Positions 40,812 through 49,597 of a stretch of 64,000 nucleotides of DNA are shown here, in pieces. Source of the stretch: Fidelibacterota bacterium (GTDB taxonomy: Bacteria > Fidelibacterota > Marinisomatia > SCGC-AAA003-L08 > TS1B11); the NCBI GenBank assembly GCA_004124875.1, contig SCKJ01000006.1:1-64000 (forward strand). Direction: 5' to 3'. The position numbers were made by a program, and so were the translations under genes. The notes below the pieces were generated by a model that was not told the DNA's origin, ran no database searches, and saw nothing but the letters and a program-made list of their open reading frames with translations. Within the stretch, counting starts at the first letter, position 1. Each line of letters opens with the position of its first letter.

Positions 40812-41174
40812 CTACCATGGCAGCGATACAATGAGCCGGTCAACCATCGGCGGTGGATCCGGAGGCATGGCCGGCTTCAGGACCTCGGCAAGATACCTCG
40901 CCGCCCCATCGCGATGAACGGCATCCAGAGTTGCCCACGTCACGCAGACTTCGCTCTTGGGAATCGACATGATATCGGGCTCCCAGCGGTGCAGGTGCAG
41001 GCGTTGTTTCAGGTAGCCCCGACCCACACGCAATATTTCCCGTGAGCTGGATAGCTGCCTCCATATGATGTACACGCCTGCCTGCAGCTCGAACTGCTCC
41101 TCGTTAAGATTGAGGTCGTTCAGCAAGCACCATCTATCCTCGCATTGTTGCCAGGTCAAATTGATCTGAACCAT
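40812..41174 (-). CDS. Small GIY-YIG-like protein
   Basis: A 120-residue protein. AGVYIIWRQ and ILRVGRGYLKQRLHLHR have the layout of the GIY-YIG nuclease core (GxYxxx, then a YIG-like strand with GxxxxLxxRLxxH), but the classical tyrosine pair is partly lost (GVYII, RVGRG). No catalytic Glu is obvious, so it may be a non-catalytic relative. It is convergent with pyrE, 18 bases away, and stands alone. I would treat nuclease activity as unproven. Confidence 0.55.
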   Translation of the reverse strand: MVQINLTWQQCEDRWCLLNDLNLNEEQFELQAGVYIIWRQLSSSREILRVGRGYLKQRLHLHRWEPDIMSIPKSEVCVTWATLDAVHRDGAARYLAEVLKPAMPPDPPPMVDRLIVSLPW

Positions 41175-41590
41175 TGCTAACCTTTCCGGATGATATCCGC
41201 TTGTGTGGAAATCGAAGCCGGCGGGTGACCGGCCCTGTCGCCACTGTTTATCCTCCCCGTTGAAAGCAGGTTGTCCGTCTCCCCAGTTTCGCCGGGATAA
41301 CTTTTATGATAAAAGCAAATCATCGAAAGCGCCTTCCAGATTTCTTGCGCTTATCGAATTAAAAAACCAGGCAATATAGTCCGGCTCAAGGGGTCGCAGC
41401 TTGATGGAGGTCACATCTAAGGCTATTTCCGCGGAGGGTGTGAAAAGCGTCACAAAAAACGGTGTTCCGCCGCAAATTTCCATGATGATGGAATTAGCGC
41501 GGCATTGCCACTAAATTAGACGCCCCTGGGAATCGCCGGGATGAACAAACCGGCCAACTGTTTTCATAAGAACAATATTGCGAGGGTGTT
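41175..41590. other. Intergenic region, divergent
   Basis: No gene is seen in these 416 bases between the GIY-YIG-like gene and the lipoprotein cyclophilin, which point away from each other. CTTTTAT-G-ATAAAAG (41301-41315) is a perfect seven-base inverted repeat that could be an operator. Nothing else stands out. Confidence 0.55.
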
Positions 41591-42490
41591 GTGAACAAGA
41601 AGCGGATAAAAAACCTGATCATCTGGACAGCTTGCGTTACGCTGGTAGCATGCGGATCAGCCGAATCAGAGCAGGTTCTGAAAACCTACCCCGATGGTAA
41701 AACGCAGGAAGTTGAGCTCTATACAGGTACCGGGAGCGGCCAGGTAAAAATTGCCCGGGTAGGGTACTATCGAAACGGCGCCATGTCCTTCGAGGAAACT
41801 TACAAGAGCGGCGTTATCACCGGTTACACGGGGTGGTGGCCGGAGGGCCAAAAGAAGCAGCAAAGATTTTATGATGGAGGCGAAATGATCTCTGAGAAAA
41901 GTTATGACTCGGATGGCGTTGAGCACTTGACACAGGATCAGATCGATGATATTGTTGCGCGGTTGGCCGATTTCGAGGGCGAGGAGGCGACCGCTGATGA
42001 TATTGCCGTCATTGAGACTACCGCGGGAACCATGCTATTCCGTTTCTACACCGACATCGCGCCCATCCATGCCAATAATTTCAAGCGGTTGGCCAATTTC
42101 GGCTTTTATGACGGCACGACTTTCCATCGCGTTATACCGGGATTCGTCATCCAGGGCGGTGACATCAATTCGCGCGATGCTAACCGGGCCAACGACGGCA
42201 ACGGGGGACCGGGATACACCATTCCCGCCGAGTTCAATCCGTTGCCCCACGTGAAAGGTACGCTGGCGATGGCACGGTCGCCGCAGGGTCCCAACACCGC
42301 CGGGAGCCAGTTTTACATTGCTCTGGGCCGGTTGGCGCAGTTGGATAACGAGTACACAGTGTTTGGGGAACTTATCAAAGGGATGGAGATCATCGAGGCT
42401 ATCGCCGGAGCAACGACTGACCCCGCCGATAATCCAATTTCGCCTCAGAGGATGATCAAGGTTCGGGTGGCTCCCGCCGCTTCCGACTAG
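41591..42490 (+). CDS. Lipoprotein cyclophilin-type peptidyl-prolyl isomerase with MORN-like N-domain
   Basis: A 299-residue lipoprotein (GTG start, GAGG five to six bases upstream; lipobox LVACG). Residues about 25-105 hold three MORN/YwqK-like variants (KTYPDGKTQEVELY, YYRNGAMSFEETY, WWPEGQKKQQRFYDGG). About 125-295 is a cyclophilin domain: ETTAGTMLFRFYTDIAPIHA, YDGTTFHRVIPGFVIQGGDI, and the active-site region NTAGSQFYIALG. It would catalyse proline isomerisation of envelope proteins from a membrane anchor. The MORN-like part probably binds protein or membrane. The combination is uncommon. Confidence 0.88.
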   Translation: MNKKRIKNLIIWTACVTLVACGSAESEQVLKTYPDGKTQEVELYTGTGSGQVKIARVGYYRNGAMSFEETYKSGVITGYTGWWPEGQKKQQRFYDGGEMISEKSYDSDGVEHLTQDQIDDIVARLADFEGEEATADDIAVIETTAGTMLFRFYTDIAPIHANNFKRLANFGFYDGTTFHRVIPGFVIQGGDINSRDANRANDGNGGPGYTIPAEFNPLPHVKGTLAMARSPQGPNTAGSQFYIALGRLAQLDNEYTVFGELIKGMEIIEAIAGATTDPADNPISPQRMIKVRVAPAASD

Positions 42491-42655
42491 GAACAGCGCT
42501 CTATCCATGATCATGGTTGGCCCCGGAGTTGCCAGCCGGATCCGTTCATCTGCTGCGTCGAGCCGATTATCCTCGCGAAAGAACACTCAAGGATATCCCG
42601 CATTGCGTCAGATTAGAGACACCCGGCCCGCAATTATTGCCCGTAACTTTGGCAG

Positions 42656-44548
42656 ATGCACAAACTGATCCCCAGGATTCTTCTGATTGGATGGGCCGGC
42701 GGCAGCGCTCTGCTGGCGCAATTTCCCACCGATGTCGTGAAGGCCACGCTGACCGCTGACCGCGAGGTCGCCAGGCCGGGCGAACAGGTGCTGGTGACCG
42801 CCGACATTGAGGTGCTTGAGGGCTGGCACCTGTACGCCACCAACCTCACCGGCTTTGGACCCATCCCAACGCACATCGAATGGACCGATACCACGCTCAT
42901 TTCGGCAATAGGTCCCTATATTGAGCCTGACCCCGTGGTCAGCTGGGATGAAAATTTCAAGAAGGACGTCGGCTGGCATTCGGGGGCTGTGCGCATCGGC
43001 CAGGCAGTGAAAATCTCGCCCGATCAGCCGGCTGGCCCTGCGATCCTCAAGGGCGATTTCGTCTTTATGGCTTGCACGGAGACCATGTGCCTCATCCCGT
43101 ACTACCAGGCCTTTGAGATCGCGTTGACGATTGAGGAAGGCCCTGTGCGGCCCTCCTTTGCCTACGCACAGCTGGCCACCGCGGGCGCTGACATGGCCAT
43201 CACCGGCCTGGAGGGCACCGAGCTCCAACGCGCCATCAGCGATGGCTTTTTCCCCTTTATCATGCTTTCGTTTGCTATGGGACTGCTGGCCTTGCTGACG
43301 CCGTGCGTCTTCCCGATGATCCCGATCACCGTATCCTTTTTCCTGAAGCAGGGCGAATCGGGTCGAATCAAGCCTCTGAAAGCCGCCGGACTGTACGCCG
43401 GAGGTATTGTGGTGATCTACTCGGCGCTGGGGATGCTGCTGGCGCTCACTCTGGGGGCAGCCGGGGCCAACCAGGTGGCCGCTAATCCCTGGATCAACCT
43501 CATCCTGGCGGCCCTGTTTGTCTTCTTTGCCCTGTCACTGTTCGGCATGTATGAAATCCAGCTGCCCGCGAAGTTCCGGCAGTTCACTGTCAACCAGGAA
43601 TCGCGCGGCGGCATGCTGGGTATATTCTTCATGGCGCTCACTTTCACCGTAACATCCTTTACCTGCACGGTACAGTTTGTCGGTCTCCTGCTGGTTGCCG
43701 CCAGTCAGGGCCATTACCTCTGGCCGGCCATCGGCATGGTAGCCTATTCCATGACCTTTGCGGCGCCTTTTTTCCTGCTGGCCCTGTTCCCTCAGTACAT
43801 CGCCAATATGCCCAGAAGTGGCGGATGGCTGAACTCCGTCAAAGTGGTGATGGGCTTTCTGGAGTTGGGCGCGGCGTTCAAATTTATCAGCAATAGCGAT
43901 CTGGTATGGAGCTGGGGCTTTTTCGATCACCAGTTGGTCCTGGCATCATGGATCATCATTGCGCTGCTGACGGGCCTGTATATCCTGGGTAAGGTCAGGC
44001 TGCCCCACGACTCTGTGCTCGAAGCCGTTTCGGTCCCCAGATTACTACTCAGTTCGACATTCCTCGTGTTTGCCCTGCTGCTTGCGCCGGGACTCTTTGG
44101 CCAGCGGATACCGGGACTTGTGGAGGCCTACCTTCCTCCCCGGTTGGAGGAGGGTGCAGGGGGCATTGCTTTAGGCGGCGAGCTCAGCCGGTTAAAATGG
44201 CATTCGGAATACGAATCGGCATTGGCCGATGCCCAAAGTTCCAACCGCCCCATCTTCCTTGACGTGACCGGCTATACCTGTACCAACTGCCGATGGATGG
44301 AAGCCAACATATTCACAAAACCGGTCATCGCGGCGCTGTTCGAACAGTTCGTCCTGCTGCGGCTCTACACCGATGGGGGCGATAATTTCCGGCAAAAGCA
44401 GAAGTTCGTGATAGAGCGTTTCGGCACTGCCGCCCTGCCACTTTATGTGGTCATGACTCCCCTGGGGGATGAAATAGCCCGCTTCCCCGGCATGTCCCGC
44501 AGCGAGAAAGTTTTTGCCGATTTTCTCGGCAAGGGGCTGGTCCTTTAG
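42656..44548 (+). CDS. dsbD: Thiol:disulfide interchange protein DsbD
   Basis: A 630-residue membrane protein with the three DsbD parts. After a signal peptide, the periplasmic alpha domain (about 20-165) carries a cysteine pair in FMACTETMCLIPYY. The transmembrane domain (about 195-475) has the conserved LTPCVFPMIPITVSFFLKQ and, in the fourth helix, TSFTCTVQFVGLL, the two redox-active membrane cysteines. The C-terminal thioredoxin domain has GYTCTNCRWMEANIF. It carries electrons from cytoplasmic thioredoxin to periplasmic partners. A TlpA-like thioredoxin gene lies 253 bases downstream and is a likely electron acceptor. Confidence 0.95.
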   Translation: MHKLIPRILLIGWAGGSALLAQFPTDVVKATLTADREVARPGEQVLVTADIEVLEGWHLYATNLTGFGPIPTHIEWTDTTLISAIGPYIEPDPVVSWDENFKKDVGWHSGAVRIGQAVKISPDQPAGPAILKGDFVFMACTETMCLIPYYQAFEIALTIEEGPVRPSFAYAQLATAGADMAITGLEGTELQRAISDGFFPFIMLSFAMGLLALLTPCVFPMIPITVSFFLKQGESGRIKPLKAAGLYAGGIVVIYSALGMLLALTLGAAGANQVAANPWINLILAALFVFFALSLFGMYEIQLPAKFRQFTVNQESRGGMLGIFFMALTFTVTSFTCTVQFVGLLLVAASQGHYLWPAIGMVAYSMTFAAPFFLLALFPQYIANMPRSGGWLNSVKVVMGFLELGAAFKFISNSDLVWSWGFFDHQLVLASWIIIALLTGLYILGKVRLPHDSVLEAVSVPRLLLSSTFLVFALLLAPGLFGQRIPGLVEAYLPPRLEEGAGGIALGGELSRLKWHSEYESALADAQSSNRPIFLDVTGYTCTNCRWMEANIFTKPVIAALFEQFVLLRLYTDGGDNFRQKQKFVIERFGTAALPLYVVMTPLGDEIARFPGMSRSEKVFADFLGKGLVL

Positions 44549-44801
44549 GGGCCATCAGGATGCTTTGGGAGAATATGAAACCTGGCCTCCATCGGGCGCT
44601 GAATGTCTCCCTCAGGGCCAGAACGCTGCCCGGCCGTATTAATCAGGGTCCGGCGCCGATGCGGATGCCATTCCCGCCTGAAACATTAAATCGACGTTTC
44701 ATGAACTATTTGGTCCCCCTCAGCGTTGCACTATATCCGCAGCAACCATTGCTGAGGGAGCAGAGTACTCAGGAATCATTTACCACAGAAGGACAGAATC
44801 G

Positions 44802-45338
44802 ATGATGGCACAGCGAGGAAACAGATACCTGCGACTGGGTTCCCTACTTGTTTTGCTGGCGGCTACAGCGGTGGCCTGGACGGAGACCTCCGCCAGGAGC
44901 GCTGCTCAAGAAGAGGTACTATTTGCTCCGGATTTTACGCTGCACACTCTGGAGGGTGAAACGATACAGCTGAGCAAGTTGAAAGGCCAGGTGGTGCTGG
45001 TCAACTTTTGGGCCACATGGTGCGCTCCCTGCCGCTATGAAATCCCCGATCTGTCGCGCATCTATCTCGATTACAAGCAGCAGGGTGTGGCGATATTAGG
45101 CGTATCTGTGGATGAAATTGAGACCAAGCACCTGGTGAAATTCCGCGATAACTATAAGATGACCTATCCGGTGCTGCACGGGAGCCCGGCCGAACTGCAG
45201 CGACTGACGCAGCTTTATGGCGGCATCTATTCGATTCCGACCACATTTGTCATCGACCGCCAAGGGGTGATTGCCACCGTATTCGTGGGCGCCCAGCGTG
45301 AACAGGTCTTCCGGGACGCCATCAAGCCTTTGCTGTAG
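44802..45338 (+). CDS. TlpA/ResA-like periplasmic thioredoxin
   Basis: A 178-residue protein. An N-terminal membrane or signal segment (LRLGSLLVLLAATAVAW) is followed by a thioredoxin-fold domain with VVLVNFWATWCAPCRYEIPD, so the active site is WCAPC, and a cis-Pro in GIYSIPTTFVIDRQG. It probably reduces disulphides in the periplasm, for example for cytochrome maturation, with electrons from the DsbD encoded upstream. GAAGGA lies before the ATG. The last 17 bases overlap the convergent hemW gene. Confidence 0.9.
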   Translation: MMAQRGNRYLRLGSLLVLLAATAVAWTETSARSAAQEEVLFAPDFTLHTLEGETIQLSKLKGQVVLVNFWATWCAPCRYEIPDLSRIYLDYKQQGVAILGVSVDEIETKHLVKFRDNYKMTYPVLHGSPAELQRLTQLYGGIYSIPTTFVIDRQGVIATVFVGAQREQVFRDAIKPLL

Positions 45339-46509
45339 GCATCGCGTCTTGTGTCTGCACGTGCCCGGGCAGGCTGACCATCAAATCGGTGGCAATGGCA
45401 TCGGCCAGGAGCACTCCCGAATCGGTAAGGAGCAGCCTGTCTCCGTCGATTTCCACTCGGCCCTCCCACTTCTGCAACACCGGCCCATAGTGTGCCACGA
45501 ATTCGGCTGAGCCTGAGAATCCCAGCGCCTCGGTGATGCTGACCCCTTCCGACAGCCGCAAACCAAAGATTAATTTTTCATGGTAGACTTGGCTCTGTGA
45601 CAGGAGCTCGCTCCCGGCGACCACGGATTCGCCCCGCTCCAAATTCTCGATATATCCCGGAAGGTGCCTGATGTTCCAGCTTCTCTCCCGGCCATTGAAC
45701 TGGTGCGCCGAAGGTCCGAAGCCCAGGTAAGGCTCTATACGCCAGTAGTGCAGGTTATGCTGGCACTGCAAACCGGGCCGCGCATGGTTGCTGACTTCAT
45801 AGGCACTGTAGCCCGACGCTCCCAGAAAGCCACGGGTCCAGAGCAGCATTTTCCGGTCCAGCTCGACATCCGGCATAGCGACGACGCCCGCCTGCACCAT
45901 TTGCGCCAGCTCCGTTCCGGATTCGACCGTCAGGGAATAGGCGGAGATATGCTCCGGCGCCAAATCAACCAGCCTCTGCAAATCGCGTTGCCAGACCTCC
46001 ATCGGCTGGTCAGGCACATTGTAGATCATGTCGACATTAATATTATCAAAGCCCGCCTTCCGGGCCGCGGCAAAGGCGCGCAGAGCATCGTCCGGCGAAT
46101 GGAGCCGTCCCAGAAATTTGAGCAGGCCGGGATCAAGCGATTGAAATCCCATCGAGAGGCGATTAATGCCAAGTTCGCGCAAGGCCACCATCTGCGCCCC
46201 TGTTATTTCGCCGGGGTTGGCCTCCAGAGTGAACTCACTGACGGCCGAAAGGTCATACTTGTCCCCCACCGCCAGCAGCATCCGTTCGATATGCCTCGGC
46301 TCAAGCAGGCTGGGGGTCCCACCGCCGATAAATACCGTATTGATGGCATAGGGAAACGCGTCAGCGTCTGACCGGGCGACTTCCAGGACAACAGCATCGA
46401 CCAGTTGCTCCACCAGATGCTCCTGGTCGACCGCAGTGAAGAAATCGCAGTAGGGGCATTTCACCTTGCAAAAGGGAATATGGATATATAAGCCGCCGGT
46501 ATCTCGCAT
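45322..46509 (-). CDS. hemW: HemW-like radical SAM protein (haem chaperone)
   Basis: A protein of about 395 residues. GLYIHIPFCKVKCPYCDFFT holds the radical-SAM CxxxCxxC cluster with the extra Cys-free spacing of HemW. FIGGGTPSLLEP and EFTLEANPGEI are the next conserved strands, then GINRLSMGFQSLDPGLLKFL and the C-terminal HemN-like domain (ISAYSLTVESGTELAQ). HemW proteins, formerly annotated as coproporphyrinogen oxidases, bind and deliver haem. I choose the ATG at 46509 (ACAGG upstream) over 46524 and 46629. It is read leftward and its end overlaps the tlpA-like gene. Confidence 0.9.
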   Translation of the reverse strand: MRDTGGLYIHIPFCKVKCPYCDFFTAVDQEHLVEQLVDAVVLEVARSDADAFPYAINTVFIGGGTPSLLEPRHIERMLLAVGDKYDLSAVSEFTLEANPGEITGAQMVALRELGINRLSMGFQSLDPGLLKFLGRLHSPDDALRAFAAARKAGFDNINVDMIYNVPDQPMEVWQRDLQRLVDLAPEHISAYSLTVESGTELAQMVQAGVVAMPDVELDRKMLLWTRGFLGASGYSAYEVSNHARPGLQCQHNLHYWRIEPYLGFGPSAHQFNGRERSWNIRHLPGYIENLERGESVVAGSELLSQSQVYHEKLIFGLRLSEGVSITEALGFSGSAEFVAHYGPVLQKWEGRVEIDGDRLLLTDSGVLLADAIATDLMVSLPGHVQTQDAMPTAKA

Positions 46510-46924
46510 GCTTGCCTGTCTCATCTGGAAAGCCGGATTGAGCGGGCCATCCCATAAGTGTGTCGTCACGCTGACAATTCGTGATTTGCCACACCATCCA
46601 GGGAACCCCGTTTCGTATCGTTGGTACAAGTTTACGAGGTGTGAAGGACTGTTGCCTGCACAAATCGGCGAAATATCTTAAATCTCACCTCCCAAAGTGC
46701 CTTTTGGGTAGAGAAGGCGCTTCTTCTTGCACTGGCACATCTACCTGACTGAATCAGGGGCGGGAATCAGCAGATTTCCGCCCCGATTCAATGTCATCCT
46801 CTTAAAAATATTACGGCGTGGTTGAAAAGCGATTGATTTTAAGATAATCTCGAAGCTGGGGATTAATCCAGGACAGTTTGGAATATCAGAGCCGGTTCGC
46901 CGACTGTTTATCTTAATCGTTGTA
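46510..46924. other. Intergenic region upstream of hemW
   Basis: Nothing recognisable beyond the likely hemW promoter. No ORF with a ribosome site, no terminator and no repeat is seen in the 415 bases. The next content is the barrel relic that ends at 47262. Confidence 0.5.
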
Positions 46925-46944
46925 ATGTCTGGCCTGCTTCAGGG

Positions 46945-47262
46945 AGGCCGAATATCTGGCCATGTCTCGCTATCCATTCAGGTTTGGACCCCGGCCGTTA
47001 TGATTTCGCCCCATCCTTCCACCTCGCCGCGCGGTATGATCTGTTTGGCTACAGCACGTTTACCGATCCGGGTACGAATACGCAGGAAACATGGGGCAAC
47101 GATCTGCGGCGGATCGAGGCGGGCATAGGCTATCGCATCAGCCGGGAGATGTTGCTCAAGGCCGTCTACCAGCGCTACGACAATGCCGCCTACCCCGAAA
47201 CCGGCGGTCAGGACAGACCCAACTCACACCTGGCCGCCGTCCAGCTGCATATGATATTTTAA
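46945..47262 (+). pseudogene. C-terminal relic of an outer-membrane porin
   Basis: A rightward frame without a start codon reads about 105 residues: SGLDPGRYDFAPSFHLAARY, then DLRRIEAGIGYRISREMLLK, then AVYQRYDNAAYPETGG and HLAAVQLHMIF-stop. The alternating strands and the terminal Phe are those of the last part of an outer-membrane beta-barrel. The N-terminal bulk is missing and the upstream sequence has no homologous coding. It overlaps the end of the symporter gene by four bases. This is a truncated gene, possibly once a partner of the symporter-thiamine locus. Confidence 0.55.
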
Positions 47263-48629
47263 GGTTCGACCCGCGCCCTGTTCCCCAGACCCAGTACCAT
47301 CGCCATAGAGACCAGCAGTCCGGGAATCATCGGTTCCAGTCCCAGGGGATACGCCCCGGCCCCGCCAACTGTTGTCAAGCTCAAGATGGGCCAGATATAC
47401 CACAGCAGCGACACCCCCACGCCGCTGAGTCCCGCGGCAAATGCGGCATCATCGGTCAATTGCCACCGGGCCGTGAATGTGACCAGCATGGGCGCCAGCA
47501 AGCCGGGGATCAGCAGGCTGCCGAGCGTGAACCACAGCTCCACCACCGAAGGCACGGCGAGGGCCAGCATGATGCCCAGGCCCAGCGCAACAGCCATTCC
47601 CAGACGGATGGCGCCGCTGCCGGGAGGCCGTGAAGCTCCCCGGCCCAGCAGGTCGCGCCCCAGAGTGATCCCGCTGATGAAGGTCGTGGAATCTATGGTG
47701 CTCATAATTACGGCCAGCAGGGCCACAAAAAACAGCCCCTTCAGCCCCGGCGGCAGGATGGCAAATCCAAGGGCTGGAAAGGCTTCGACGGCGTCACTGA
47801 GTCCCGGCAGGCGCACAACCGCATACAGTCCGGCAGTGGTGGTGAGCAGGTCGAACACGAACCAGGCCGCGATACTGAGCAATATCCCCCGCCTGGCCGT
47901 TCGGGGATTTTTCGCAGCGGCGCAGCGCTGATAAAAACCGGGATCGACAAACGTCCAGCTGGCGATAAAGAACCACACCAGAACAGTTTGCCATGGCAGC
48001 GACTCCGCCCCCAGCAACTGGCGATGGCCCTCAGGCAATCCGTTCCACATTTCCGTCAGCGGCATCTGTCGAGTCAGCAGGAAAACCAGCGCGCCGAAGC
48101 CCGCGAACATCAGCGCAGCCTGCAGCAGATCGGTGCGCACGACAGCCAGAAACCCGCCGCGCCACAGGTAAGCCGTACTGATGAGAGCGCCCAGCAGCAG
48201 TCCCTGCCACAGCGCGAGGCCCACCACCATCTTCAGCAGCACGGCCAGCATCAGCAGGTAAGGGGCGGGCGTCGACAGCAGGAAGACCAGCACAGCGCCC
48301 CACTTTGCCATGCGCGGACCGTAGCAGGCCAGGAGCCGGTCCGGTATGGTCAGGTCATCGGATTGGCGGATAGCCGGGGCCAGGACCACCGCGTAGATGG
48401 CGGCGAAGACATAGTAGGGCATCCCGAATACCACCAGGTTAACGAGGCCGTTGCGGAATGTAAACTCCCCAATGCCGAGGATGCCGCCATACCAGGTCGA
48501 CACCAGCGTCGCCACGAAGGGCACCAGAGTCAGGCGTCGTCCGCCCAGCAGATAGTGGTCCGTCCGTGCGGCAGAGGTACGCCGCCGCCCGAAACCGATG
48601 GCGGTGAGCGTGGCGATATAGAGCGCCAC
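47259..48629 (-). CDS. Sodium:solute symporter family transporter
   Basis: A protein of at least 456 residues with about 12-13 membrane helices. DHYLLGGRRLTLVPFVATLV and STWYGGILGIGEFTFRNGL match the first conserved loops of SSS transporters, and FFVALLAVIMSTIDSTTFIS is the conserved sodium-site helix. The GTG at 48629 is the first usual start codon, but SFSLLDSAVV just upstream in frame looks like the real N-terminus. A GGAG at 48666-48669 sits six bases before an ATC (48659), so initiation at a rare codon is possible. It follows the thiamine pyrophosphokinase gene directly, so thiamine or a precursor is the most likely substrate (inference). Confidence 0.88.
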   Translation of the reverse strand: MALYIATLTAIGFGRRRTSAARTDHYLLGGRRLTLVPFVATLVSTWYGGILGIGEFTFRNGLVNLVVFGMPYYVFAAIYAVVLAPAIRQSDDLTIPDRLLACYGPRMAKWGAVLVFLLSTPAPYLLMLAVLLKMVVGLALWQGLLLGALISTAYLWRGGFLAVVRTDLLQAALMFAGFGALVFLLTRQMPLTEMWNGLPEGHRQLLGAESLPWQTVLVWFFIASWTFVDPGFYQRCAAAKNPRTARRGILLSIAAWFVFDLLTTTAGLYAVVRLPGLSDAVEAFPALGFAILPPGLKGLFFVALLAVIMSTIDSTTFISGITLGRDLLGRGASRPPGSGAIRLGMAVALGLGIMLALAVPSVVELWFTLGSLLIPGLLAPMLVTFTARWQLTDDAAFAAGLSGVGVSLLWYIWPILSLTTVGGAGAYPLGLEPMIPGLLVSMAMVLGLGNRARVEP

Positions 48630-48668
48630 AACGGCGCTGTCGAGCAGGCTGAAACTGATGGAGTGCTC

Positions 48669-49298
48669 CTAGGGCACGGCGTGAGATTGAAACACGATAA
48701 CCGGTCCGCCCCGCGCTTCGATGGTGATACGATCGTCCAGCGCCACATTGGAGGCGCCCCTGTGCATGGCCGTCAGCGGCTCGCCGCCCAGATTGTAAGC
48801 CAGACCGTCCGTGGTCAGTTTGACTGCGGGACCGGCCGGAAACAAGCCCACCTGTTGGCCCTCAAAGGCGGGCAGCTCCGCCCGTCCGTCCACTCGCTCA
48901 AGGCTCCCGAAATCGGTGATCATGACAACGTGGAGGCCAAAGTCGGTCCATAGCATCGCCACATTGCCGAAAGCATGATCGTCGCGCCCCCCCGCCGCTC
49001 CGATGATGAAGACCTCGGCCGCCCCTTGGTCCCTGGCCCACACCAGCGCTTTCTCCAGGTCGCCGCTGGCCTGATCGGGCCGCTCGACCAGCGCTCCGGC
49101 GTAGCGCGCTTTGAGCTCCGGCGAGAGGGAATCCATATCGCCCACGATGGCCGCAGGGACCAGACGCAGATCATCGAGATGCCGCGCGGCGCCATCGCAG
49201 CAGATGAGAGTGCCGGCGCTCTTGAGCAGCGCCTGAGGCCGGGCGTGGACGGGAAACGGACCGTCCGCCAAAATGATAACCGGGGCTTTCAGGCTCAT
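48669..49298 (-). CDS. thiN: Thiamine pyrophosphokinase
   Basis: A 209-residue enzyme that converts thiamine to thiamine diphosphate. LICCDGAARHLDDL, VPAAIVGDMDSLSPEL (the GDxDS nucleotide-binding motif), DLEKALVWARDQGAAEVFII and GAAGGRDDHAFGNVAML are the family motifs in order. The C-terminal half is the thiamine-binding beta-domain. I use the ATG at 49298 (MSLKAPVIILAD); the frame opens earlier without conserved sequence. The symporter gene lies directly downstream on the same strand, suggesting that uptake and activation are in one operon. Confidence 0.9.
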   Translation of the reverse strand: MSLKAPVIILADGPFPVHARPQALLKSAGTLICCDGAARHLDDLRLVPAAIVGDMDSLSPELKARYAGALVERPDQASGDLEKALVWARDQGAAEVFIIGAAGGRDDHAFGNVAMLWTDFGLHVVMITDFGSLERVDGRAELPAFEGQQVGLFPAGPAVKLTTDGLAYNLGGEPLTAMHRGASNVALDDRITIEARGGPVIVFQSHAVP

Positions 49299-49597
49299 GG
49301 GGGCCAATCCCGGACCGGGCTGAGCCACCCCTCGTACAGGCTTTTTGGGCTCTCCGTGGGGTTATCGACCTGCACCCGTTGTGCGGGGCCGGTTGGTTTG
49401 GGTAGGGGCCGGATGGCCGAGCGCGATCGAATCGTAGAACAGTGCATGGACCTGCTTTCCGGACAGTGATGATTGTCCCCGCGAAAATAGCCCACCGGCA
49501 ACGAGAAATCCAGACCCAAGCAGTCAACGTGCGCCGCTTGTCTCTGCTCCGACCGCTTCCCTAACTTGCCTCCCCGCTCCAGGATCGATGAACACCC

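Noticed and set aside
44560..44805. An 81-codon rightward ORF between dsbD and the tlpA-like gene
   Set aside because: No homology, no ribosome site and a composition unlike its neighbours; it overlaps the tlpA ribosome site.
47988..48953. A 321-codon rightward ORF
   Set aside because: Antisense to the symporter and thiN, and very rich in Gln, Arg and His, as shadows of GC-rich membrane genes are.
49299..49597. A TPP riboswitch before thiN
   Set aside because: A GGGGTG-GCTCAG sequence on the minus strand looked promising, but the CTGAGA and ACCCTT core elements are not present in order, and it sits too close to the start codon.
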